Source of the DNA: Leptospira selangorensis
GTDB lineage: Bacteria > Spirochaetota > Leptospiria > Leptospirales > Leptospiraceae
Assembly (NCBI RefSeq): GCF_004769405.1
Contig: NZ_RQES01000005.1
Location: 124,001-188,000, forward strand
Reading direction: 5' to 3'
DNA: 64,000 bases
A program made the translations under genes and the position numbers. This document shows positions 57,299 to 64,000 of this stretch, piece by piece (within the stretch, counting starts at the first letter, position 1; each line of letters starts with the position of its first letter). The notes below the pieces were generated by a model. That model had not been told where the DNA came from. It ran no database searches and worked only from the letters and a program-made list of their open reading frames with translations.

Positions 57299-57370
57299 AA
57301 CGAGTCCTTTTCCTTGATTGTAAAAAAACATCTTGTAATTAGTATCGGAACAAAGACGCCAAGTATCAAG

Positions 57371-58264
57371 ATGGAAACTAAGATGGAATCGGACGTTCCG
57401 AACAGAATCCAGGGAGAAATTTTCCCTCCAAAACCGATCCTATTCGGGGTTTTGAACATAACCAGTGACTCTTTTTCGGATGGGGGAAAGTATCTACGCG
57501 AGGACCTGGCTTTAGCCAAGGCAAAGTCTCTAATAGAAGAAGGTGCAGATGTCATCGATATCGGGGCCCAATCTTCCAACGTAAAAGCAGAGCCCATTTC
57601 TGAAAAGGTTGAATGGGATCGAATGAAAGAGATCATCTCCGAGCTTAAAAAGGAGAAGGTCGCAATTTCTATAGATACATTCAGACCTTACGTAATTCGA
57701 AAGGCATTAGAAACAGGCGTAGATTATATCAATAATATCAGAGGTTTTGTAGATCCGGAAAGTTTGGATTTACTAAGAGAAATAAACGATAAGCACACAA
57801 AGTTTGTGGCTATGTTTTCTCAGGATCATTCTATCAAGGCTTCCGAACTCTCAGATCTAAAACCGGAGACAGTAGTGCCTCTTGTTTTGGAATTTTTCAG
57901 AGAGAGAACTAAATTTTTCGAAACTTTAGGATTAGCAGATCGTTTGATCTTGGATCCCGGTATGGGATTTTTTCTAAGTCCGGATTATAAGGTAAGTTTC
58001 GCAGTTCTTTCTAAAATTACTGAAATCCTTTCCGAGTTTCCGAATCTAATGGTTTCGGTTACTAAAAAGTCTTTTTTAGGAAATGCTTTAGGCGGTTTGC
58101 CTGTAGAAGATAGAATTATTCCGACTGCGATCTCTGAAACTTATCTTTGGTCCAAAGGAGTTCCTATGATCAGAACTCATTCTCCCAAAACTTTTTTACT
58201 AGCGATGAGAACCTGGGAAATGTCTCACGGAGTCTATAGTCCGCAACGCGGGCTTCAGGAGTGA
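57371..58264 (+). CDS. folP: Dihydropteroate synthase
   Basis: A folate-pathway TIM-barrel enzyme condensing pABA with dihydropterin pyrophosphate. Motifs are LNITSDSFSDGG (the usual Pro is Ser), DIGAQSSN (ESTRPG-like loop changed), ISIDTFRP, and ILDPGMGF. The C-terminal RTHS replaces RVHD. These changes make it divergent but still likely active. Start at ATG 57371; ATG 57383 is possible. The longest ORF would overlap the divergent OmpA gene. Confidence 0.85.
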   Translation: METKMESDVPNRIQGEIFPPKPILFGVLNITSDSFSDGGKYLREDLALAKAKSLIEEGADVIDIGAQSSNVKAEPISEKVEWDRMKEIISELKKEKVAISIDTFRPYVIRKALETGVDYINNIRGFVDPESLDLLREINDKHTKFVAMFSQDHSIKASELSDLKPETVVPLVLEFFRERTKFFETLGLADRLILDPGMGFFLSPDYKVSFAVLSKITEILSEFPNLMVSVTKKSFLGNALGGLPVEDRIIPTAISETYLWSKGVPMIRTHSPKTFLLAMRTWEMSHGVYSPQRGLQE

Positions 58265-58269
58265 AGCGA

Positions 58270-59286
58270 TTATCGTCCGTAACGAATTCGATCCATTGTT
58301 TCTTTTCCTTCCGGAGTCAAAGTAGGAAAAAATTCCTCTTCAGTGAATTGTAATCCTTTAGATTTCAATTTTCTAAAATAAGGAAGAAGTGGAGAAACAT
58401 CCGCCTTAGGATTTTTGGAAAGTAGAGAAAGTTTCCATAATTCTAAAAATACCAAAGATTCTTTTTCGGATTCCGGTGTTTTGTTGATCCAGTCCAATGC
58501 TTCCGCATATCTTCTTTTCTCACAATAAGCATGAGCAATATAATATTCTAATTCCGGAACTCTTTCTCCGGTTCCGCTCAAGCTCAATCCGAAAACTAAA
58601 ACATCATCCCATTTTTCTAAGATATGGGCCATCTTCAACATTAGGCCTCTTGCATTTTTATGGAATGGGCTTTGTTGTAGGATCTTCTCCAAATAATAAT
58701 AACTTTTGGACCATTCTTGTTTCGAGAAAAAGTATTCTGCCAATCCTTCCCATGCAAATACTTCTTGGCCTGGAATTGTTGAAAGTGCATCTCTAAAAAT
58801 CACAAGTTCTTCTTCTCTTTGTGCTTCTATAAGAAGGTTCTCAAATTTTTTACGTTCGATCGGCGGAGATTGTTTTAGGAATGTTTGCAGGAATTTTTTA
58901 GCTTCAGAAATATCATCTACTAGATAATATAAACGTAATAGGTTGAGCGCCGGGACGGGGTTATTGGATAGAAGTTTTTGTGAACTTAGAAATTCTTCTT
59001 CCGCATCATCGATGAGAGAGAATCTAACGAATAAAATGCCAAGATTATTTTTGTCCGGAGCAAGGATTGCTTTTCCCCTATGGGTTTTTGCTTCCCAGGG
59101 ACTTTTTACTGAGTCTACCTTCTCCCTTGTATAATCTGTAGCGGGAAGATATAAAAACATAGGATCGTTTTCGATCTGTTCGTTATTTCTGACTGGATAT
59201 AAGCAGGAGAAGAATAAAAGAAATGGTAAAAGAAAAAGATTAACCGTTTTCAGAAGTGGGATTTTCCTGTAGGTTTTTCTGCGCAT
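58270..59286 (-). CDS. TPR-type lipoprotein
   Basis: A 338-aa lipoprotein (lipobox LFFSC) with TPR-like helical repeats in the mature part, e.g. around GLAEYFFSKQEWSKSYYYLEK. ATG 59286 lacks an SD. An in-frame CTG at 59253 gives a compact signal peptide. It overlaps the upstream TPR gene by 47 bases and stops 5 bases from folP. Confidence 0.75.
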   Translation of the reverse strand: MRRKTYRKIPLLKTVNLFLLPFLLFFSCLYPVRNNEQIENDPMFLYLPATDYTREKVDSVKSPWEAKTHRGKAILAPDKNNLGILFVRFSLIDDAEEEFLSSQKLLSNNPVPALNLLRLYYLVDDISEAKKFLQTFLKQSPPIERKKFENLLIEAQREEELVIFRDALSTIPGQEVFAWEGLAEYFFSKQEWSKSYYYLEKILQQSPFHKNARGLMLKMAHILEKWDDVLVFGLSLSGTGERVPELEYYIAHAYCEKRRYAEALDWINKTPESEKESLVFLELWKLSLLSKNPKADVSPLLPYFRKLKSKGLQFTEEEFFPTLTPEGKETMDRIRYGR

Positions 59287-60148
59287 ATAATAAATACTTT
59301 AAGGCCCGCTCTGAATCTCCATGAAACAAATACATAAGAGAAAGATCAAGCGCGTCCTGTGCTTCAGGAGCTTCGAAATCCTGCGGACTTTCCTTAGATA
59401 GAGTGAGTTTATTCTTAAATTCATCCAATTTTTTTCGGGTTAAAACTTCTAGATTATCAAAGAATACTTTCTCTTCAGGTTTAGGCTTTTGTTTTGCTTG
59501 TTTAATCGAGTCATTGAACTGCACAAACCCTTGAGCAGTTGAAGTTACCTTCTTAAGAGTTTCGAATGACTGTTTATAATTTCCAAGTTTAACATGGATC
59601 TCCGTCATTAGGATTTCCATTCTAGGATCATTCGGATTGATCTGAATTGCTACATTTGCAGCCGCCAATGCTTGTTCCCATTTTTCAGTATCAAAATAGA
59701 TGGTGGCAAGTGCTGCATAAGCAGTTTTATTTTTAGGATCTAATTTGATCGCATTCTTGAGATAAAGTTCGGACTTATCCGGACGATCCAATTGTTTATA
59801 ACAATAAGCGAGAAGAAGATGAGAGTTTAGATATTTTTTATTTAACTCAAGAGAACCTTTGAGAGCCTTAACCGCAGCATCCAAACTTCCGAGTCGATAT
59901 AGCTCCACGCCGAGGTTATAATAAAGTTCAGTGGTTTTTCCAAGTTCGAGCGCCTTTTGATAGGTCTTGATTGCATTCTCAGAGTCGCCGGTACGAGAAT
60001 AAAGTGCACCAAGGTTTAGGTATGCTTTTTGGAACTTGGGGTTCATTCCCAAAATTTCAGAATATACCTTGGCCGCCTGGGAGATTTTCCCTTCTTTTTC
60101 GAGTTTTAAAGCCTCGTTGAACTTTCGTTTGATATCGGCCTCGGTCAT
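59240..60148 (-). CDS. Cytoplasmic TPR protein
   Basis: A 302-aa protein without signal peptide. At least six TPR units span residues 1-205 (for example AYLNLGALYSRTGDSENAIK), followed by a charged region and a helical C-terminus. It is probably a scaffold. It is translated before the TPR lipoprotein in the same transcript and is divergent from rlpA across 103 bases. Confidence 0.82.
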   Translation of the reverse strand: MTEADIKRKFNEALKLEKEGKISQAAKVYSEILGMNPKFQKAYLNLGALYSRTGDSENAIKTYQKALELGKTTELYYNLGVELYRLGSLDAAVKALKGSLELNKKYLNSHLLLAYCYKQLDRPDKSELYLKNAIKLDPKNKTAYAALATIYFDTEKWEQALAAANVAIQINPNDPRMEILMTEIHVKLGNYKQSFETLKKVTSTAQGFVQFNDSIKQAKQKPKPEEKVFFDNLEVLTRKKLDEFKNKLTLSKESPQDFEAPEAQDALDLSLMYLFHGDSERALKYLLYAQKNLQENPTSENG

Positions 60149-60251
60149 ATCCGGAATATCGACTAAAATTCCCCAGAAAACAACCTGAAAAAAACTTCAG
60201 GTAAAATGTAAAAACCTCCGAAAATATAACATAGAAAGACAGAGGTCCGAA

Positions 60252-61157
60252 ATGAAACAGATAGCCGCTATCTTCGCGTTGATAACAGTCACTGCTTGTG
60301 CTTCTTCCGAAACAAGAAGAAGTATCAGCGCGTCCGGAGATCCTTCCGAAATATTTTTTGAAAAAGAAATCGTTCCAATGGACCAAGAGTCCAAAAGGGA
60401 TTTGGTTCTGGCTAAGAATTCTTCCGCATCTAGAGGATTGGATGATCTTCTTGCGGATAATAAGCCTGTAAAAGCCACAACTCCTTCCAGACAACAATCA
60501 GGTTCTAATGGAGAATTCGACGAGGTCGGATATTCTTCTTGGTATGGTCCTAAATTTCATGGCAAGCCAACTGCAAGCGGAGAAATTTTCGACAAAACAA
60601 AACTGACTGCAGCGCACCCAAGCCTTCCTTTAGGTTCAGTGGTTCGAGTGAAAAATCTGGAAAATGATAAAGAAGTTTTAGTAAAAGTAAACGACCGTGG
60701 ACCTTTCGTAAAAGATAGGATCATCGATCTTTCTGAAAAAGCAGCCGAGAACTTGGAATTCAAAGATGTAGGAATTGCAAGAGTTGGGCTTACTGTAGTA
60801 AGTAAAGGTGGAGCAGCTGGAGAGTCGGAAGACATGGAAGGTTTGGAAGACGAAGAAGCTCTTCTTAAAGAGAACAAACCTGAAAGACTGACTCCTAAAA
60901 AAGCTGTGACCCCGGCTCCGTTAGTAAAGGGAGCTCCTAAAGGACAAACTGTCCAGGTAGGAGTTTTCAGAAACAGCAGACTCGCTGAAGACTACAGAAA
61001 AAATCTTTCTGCAGAATATGGTGAGAAAGTATATCTTTTCGAAAGAGACGGTATGTTTGTCCTTCAGATGGGTGATTTTATGGATCGCGCAAAAGCGGAC
61101 CTTCTAAAATCCAAATTGAAAGAAGACGGAGTGGATTGTTTTATCCCTAAAAAATAA
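60252..61157 (+). CDS. rlpA: RlpA-like septal lytic transglycosylase with SPOR domain
   Basis: A 301-aa lipoprotein (Cys16, VTAC). The double-psi beta-barrel domain has SSWYGPKFHGKPTASGE, TAAHPSLPLG and VNDRGPF, which keep the Glu, His and Asp known to be needed in Pseudomonas RlpA. A C-terminal SPOR domain (VQVGVFRNSRLAED) binds denuded septal peptidoglycan. It probably helps cell separation. A strong terminator follows. Confidence 0.9.
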   Translation: MKQIAAIFALITVTACASSETRRSISASGDPSEIFFEKEIVPMDQESKRDLVLAKNSSASRGLDDLLADNKPVKATTPSRQQSGSNGEFDEVGYSSWYGPKFHGKPTASGEIFDKTKLTAAHPSLPLGSVVRVKNLENDKEVLVKVNDRGPFVKDRIIDLSEKAAENLEFKDVGIARVGLTVVSKGGAAGESEDMEGLEDEEALLKENKPERLTPKKAVTPAPLVKGAPKGQTVQVGVFRNSRLAEDYRKNLSAEYGEKVYLFERDGMFVLQMGDFMDRAKADLLKSKLKEDGVDCFIPKK

Positions 61158-61182
61158 AACTCTCATTCGGTCTCTGAAAGAA

Positions 61183-61209
61183 AAAGCCTCCCATTACGGA
61201 GGCTTTTTT
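61183..61209. terminator. Bidirectional intrinsic terminator
   Basis: A 9-bp stem (61183-61191 with 61198-61206, 6-base loop) has A5 on one side and T6 on the other. It serves rlpA (+) and the small Cys-rich gene (-). Confidence 0.85.
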
Positions 61210-61211
61210 AT

Positions 61212-61478
61212 TTAGTTCCTATGTGCCCTACAACCTTTGACCTTCATTCTGCTAGCACAAATTGCTTTCGATAGTTGAACGTATCCGGGAAGACAGGTAC
61301 CTGTTCCCTGTCCGCATGCAGGATCGGCTATTAATAACATCGCAAAACAATTATCATAATCTTTTAGATCTTCCGCACAAAGATCCTCGTGACTTACTAA
61401 AAGTCCACAATCTGAAAATGAATAGAGTAGAATTGTAGAAAAACAAATTAGAAAAATGGCCCTTATTTTCGACTTCAT
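61212..61478 (-). CDS. Small cysteine-rich secreted protein
   Basis: An 88-aa protein with a signal peptide ending SFSDC, which could be a lipobox. The mature part has seven cysteines including that one, spaced as a compact disulphide-rich domain. AGAGGG lies just before the ATG. No family is recognised. Confidence 0.7.
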   Translation of the reverse strand: MKSKIRAIFLICFSTILLYSFSDCGLLVSHEDLCAEDLKDYDNCFAMLLIADPACGQGTGTCLPGYVQLSKAICASRMKVKGCRAHRN

Positions 61479-61566
61479 AAACCCTCTGCCGCAAAGGCGG
61501 CTAACGAATATAACCCAAAGGGTAAGAAAGAAAGTCAGTTTGTCAAAAAAAAAATCTTTCCTAAAT

Positions 61567-62280
61567 TTAGATCCCGCCGCCGTGGATGAACTCGTTTAGC
61601 TCATCGTCTTCGTTTTTTGTGGCGGATTTTTTCTCTTTAAGATTGGATTTTGCGTATAGTTCGTTCACTTCTTTTTGCAAAGTATCTATCTTTTCCACTA
61701 GAATGGAGAAAACTCTTGCGACAGGATCAGGAAGTTCTCCGTGATCCAGCATTCTTTCTCCTTCTTTTCCAAAATCAACTTTGGAACGTACTACTTTTCC
61801 GGGAACTCCTACGACAGTACAATCTGCGGGCACATCTCTAAGAACTACGGAACCGGCACCGATACGAACATTATGTTCGATGACGATATTTCCTAAAATT
61901 TTTGCTCCTGCTCCGACTACTACATTCTCTTTTAAAGTTGGATGCCTTTTCCCGCTTTCTTTACCTGTTCCGCCCAAGGTCACACCTTGTAGGATCAAAC
62001 AACCTTTTGCTACTTCTGCGGTCTCTCCGATTACGACACCTTGGCCATGATCTATAAAAATCCCAGGTTCAATTTTTGCTCCCGGGTGAATGTCTATCCC
62101 AGTCAAAAATCGTGCGAAAGTATTGATGATTCTAGGAAATAATGGAATTTTGATCTTATACAAAAAGTGGGCCAGGGAGTGGAACCAAAGCGCATGTAAA
62201 CCCGGATAACATAGAATGACTTCCAAATAGGACTTGGCTGCCGGATCGTTTTTTTTAATTGCTTTGATGTTTTCGAACAA
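61567..62280 (-). CDS. cysE: Serine O-acetyltransferase
   Basis: A 237-aa hexapeptide-repeat enzyme making O-acetylserine for cysteine synthesis. DIHPGAKIEPGIFIDHGQGVV, GETAEVAKGC and GGTGKESGKRHP are diagnostic of the EpsC-type CysE. The left-handed beta helix covers about residues 60-170; the C-terminus is helical. Confidence 0.92.
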   Translation of the reverse strand: MFENIKAIKKNDPAAKSYLEVILCYPGLHALWFHSLAHFLYKIKIPLFPRIINTFARFLTGIDIHPGAKIEPGIFIDHGQGVVIGETAEVAKGCLILQGVTLGGTGKESGKRHPTLKENVVVGAGAKILGNIVIEHNVRIGAGSVVLRDVPADCTVVGVPGKVVRSKVDFGKEGERMLDHGELPDPVARVFSILVEKIDTLQKEVNELYAKSNLKEKKSATKNEDDELNEFIHGGGI

Positions 62281-62383
62281 ATGTTTATCCCGGTTCTTCT
62301 TTGACGGTCGATAGAAGAATAATGTTATCTTTAGTTATGAATAAAGCTGAAACCATGTGCCGGTATGTAAAGGAGGAATCATT

Positions 62384-62434
62384 TTGAGAGAGGACCTGAG
62401 TCGGAATCTAAAGGGAAACGGTCTAAAAAATTGA
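62384..62434 (+). CDS. Leader ORF overlapping the site-2 protease gene
   Basis: A 16-codon ORF starts at TTG 62384 with a very strong SD (AAAGGAGG at about 62369-62376, seven bases away) and ends TGA 62432-62434. TTGA overlaps the downstream TTG start at 62431. The zero-frame heptamer A AAA AAT (62425-62431) would shift to the protease frame by -1. It may be a coupled leader, frameshift site or an indel-broken N-terminus. Confidence 0.45.
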   Translation: MREDLSRNLKGNGLKN

Positions 62435-63375
62435 ACAGATCGTCTTACGGATGGAACGTGCTTCTTTTCGTTCTGACTTTTTTTACTTTAACCTTTCAAG
62501 ATGATATATTCAGGCTTCCTTATCTAAACTTTGCAACGATCTCGGAGATATTTCGAGTCAGAACTCCTTACTCATTTTCTCTTCTTGGAATTCTATTTTG
62601 CCATGAGATGGGGCATTACTTGGCCGCCAGGTATTATGGAATCAAATCAACTCTTCCTTATTTTTTACCGGTTCCATTTTCTCCGGTAGGTACAATGGGT
62701 GCTGTGATCCGTATCAAGGAACCTATACGAAACAAAATCCAATTATTCGATATTGGGATCTGGGGACCTGCAATGAGTCTGGTACTTTCTATTCCTTGTA
62801 TTGTGATCGGATTATATAATTCTCAATTAGTTTCTCTCGCAGAAAGAACCGCGATACTACAAGCCCGTCCAGAATTGATGGATATTCATTTTGGAGATAG
62901 TATTCTCACTTATCTTCTATCCCAGAAAATTTTGGGCCCTTTTGATTCTTCTCTCTTTACTGTGGAATACAATCCTTTGGCGTTTGCGGGTTGGGTTGGG
63001 CTTTTAATTACTGCATTAAATCTTTTACCTTTCGGTCAATTAGATGGTGGTCATGTTGTTTATTCATTAGCAGGAGAAGGTTATAGAAAGTGGATCTACT
63101 ATTTGTTTTCCGTATTTCTTTTGCTTTCTCTTTGGAATTATTCGTGGATCTTATGGGGATTGCTCATCTATTATTTTATCAGAGTGGAACATCCTTTTGT
63201 CCCGGATGCTTCTTATCCAATTGGTAAATTTAGAAAGATATTTGGCTGGGGTATGTTATTATCCTTCCTGCTTATTTTTCCAATCTCTCCGATCACTGTC
63301 GTATCCTCTTCCGGAACAAAAAGCAGTTTAGGGGAAGACCTCTGGAATATTCTACTCGAAGTATTTTCAAAATGA
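62431..63375 (+). CDS. Site-2-type M50 membrane metalloprotease
   Basis: A 314-aa multi-pass protein. Zinc motif HEMGH is at residues 58-62, and the second ligand is in [17 protein letters not shown] (about 203-219). This is the site-2 protease layout for intramembrane cleavage. TTG 62431 lacks its own good SD; the true N-terminus may lie at TTG 62384 if the A6 run is shifted or has an indel. The stop overlaps the next ATG. Confidence 0.85.
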   Translation: MNRSSYGWNVLLFVLTFFTLTFQDDIFRLPYLNFATISEIFRVRTPYSFSLLGILFCHEMGHYLAARYYGIKSTLPYFLPVPFSPVGTMGAVIRIKEPIRNKIQLFDIGIWGPAMSLVLSIPCIVIGLYNSQLVSLAERTAILQARPELMDIHFGDSILTYLLSQKILGPFDSSLFTVEYNPLAFAGWVGLLITALNLLPFGQLDGGHVVYSLAGEGYRKWIYYLFSVFLLLSLWNYSWILWGLLIYYFIRVEHPFVPDASYPIGKFRKIFGWGMLLSFLLIFPISPITVVSSSGTKSSLGEDLWNILLEVFSK

Positions 63376-64000
63376 GAAAACTGATTTTAAAACTTTCCAT
63401 CCTAGTCTTTCTAATCATCTCTATTTCTATCTATTCGCAAGAAGAAGGTGACGTAGACATTCAATTGACCGAGAGTCCTTACGGTCTTTCTTATGACGGA
63501 ACAAATTTCTGGTTCGCCGATAGCAAAAGAAGAGCGATTATTCGTGTGGATCCAAGCGGCAGACAAGAAGCTTTCAACCTAGGAATTCCGTTCATCGCTG
63601 GCCTAAATTTCGATCCGAGAGAAGGAAAATTGTTCGTCGCAAGCAAAAGGGTCGTTCTAAAAGTTGAGCCGAATACTGGCGGAGTTACCGAAAGGATACA
63701 GGTCCCAATCGACAAAATCGGCGGGATAGCGAACTTCCAAAATTACCTTTATATCTTAGATTCGGATACAGGAAAGGTTTCCGTTTATGATAAGGGAACC
63801 CAAAGTTTTTTTGGAGGTTTCTTAACGGATAGATCCGAACCAAAAGATATTTGTTTTGCAAGAGATAGCCTTTGGATCACAGATTCTTCTGACGGAAACG
63901 TGTATAGATACGATCCTACAAGTGGAAAGATTACAGGATCGATTCGTTCTCCTTCCAAGGACATCAGAGGGATCGCGATTTTAGGAAGTAGGATCTACGT
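63372..64000 (+). CDS. Secreted beta-propeller protein (truncated by the window end)
   Basis: A partial ORF with at least 209 codons, no stop before the end. The signal peptide is about residues 1-22 (ISIYSQ). The mature part has SMP30/NHL-like repeats: [19 protein letters not shown] and [23 protein letters not shown] overlaps the protease stop (ATGA). Ligand unknown. Confidence 0.8.
   Translation, partial: MRKLILKLSILVFLIISISIYSQEEGDVDIQLTESPYGLSYDGTNFWFADSKRRAIIRVDPSGRQEAFNLGIPFIAGLNFDPREGKLFVASKRVVLKVEPNTGGVTERIQVPIDKIGGIANFQNYLYILDSDTGKVSVYDKGTQSFFGGFLTDRSEPKDICFARDSLWITDSSDGNVYRYDPTSGKITGSIRSPSKDIRGIAILGSRIY

Noticed and set aside
60057..60497. Minus-strand 146-aa ORF between the TPR gene and rlpA
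   Set aside because: It runs antisense to rlpA and out of frame with the TPR gene, and is rich in Phe, Arg and Cys with no domain.

Overview
The window is spirochaete chromosomal DNA, almost certainly Leptospira, around the replication origin of chromosome I. The evidence is a gene for LipL21 (an abundant outer-membrane lipoprotein known only from Leptospira), many lipoproteins with loose spirochaetal lipoboxes, a FliG flagellar motor protein, moderate GC content, and the gene order dnaA-dnaN-recF-DUF721-gyrB-gyrA. I cannot name the species. I see no rRNA, tRNA, IS element, prophage or CRISPR array. It reads as core chromosome, not an island.

Layout. 1-4 kb: mnmG on the minus strand, then ilvE and a DNA polymerase III delta-prime-like gene. 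3.9-14 kb: the origin and replication cluster (dnaA, putative oriC at 5565-5889, dnaN, recF, DciA-like gene, gyrB, gyrA, dus). 14-24 kb: lipoproteins including lipL21, a secreted vWA protein, an AAA+/Fis protein without the sigma-54 loop, a delta-subunit-like gene, Maf, an SDR, a YrdC/TsaC protein, an aldo/keto reductase and an Spx/ArsC-like protein. 24-31 kb: fliG followed at once by a 7TM receptor adenylate cyclase, two secreted proteins, and a urate-hydroxylase-like membrane protein paired with a cytochrome c. 31-41 kb: a minus-strand GH42 beta-galactosidase operon, divergent from hslO-tsaE-tsaB-RNase R, then a GMC oxidoreductase pair. 41-50 kb: a TPR protein, a minus-strand operon (TonB-like, NusG paralogue, KdsD, AroD), a duplicated DUF445 protein and an Aer-like chemoreceptor. 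50-64 kb: UDP-xylose synthase, PntAA, hisS, an OmpA/PD40 protein, folP, TPR proteins, RlpA, a small Cys-rich protein, cysE, a site-2-type protease and a truncated beta-propeller gene.

How the parts fit. Initiation (DnaA, oriC), clamp (DnaN), clamp loader (delta and delta-prime), putative helicase loader (DciA-like), gyrase and RecF lie within about 18 kb. Three t6A tRNA-modification genes (tsaE, tsaB and the TsaC-type gene) are present but not all linked. Envelope functions are dense: lipoproteins, OmpA, RlpA, UDP-xylose synthase, and KdsD for Kdo.

Most unusual observations: DnaA-box-like sequences with T at position 6 next to a DnaA carrying Glu in place of the usual recognition Asp; an intrinsic-terminator-like hairpin inside the start of the cytochrome c coding region; a slippery A6 run joining a leader ORF to the protease ORF in the -1 frame; probable CTG start codons for the cyclase and the OmpA protein; a 13-bp inverted repeat between the GH42 and hslO genes; and a specialised NusG paralogue beside kdsD. 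Several start codons were moved from the longest ORF using Shine-Dalgarno position or signal peptides.
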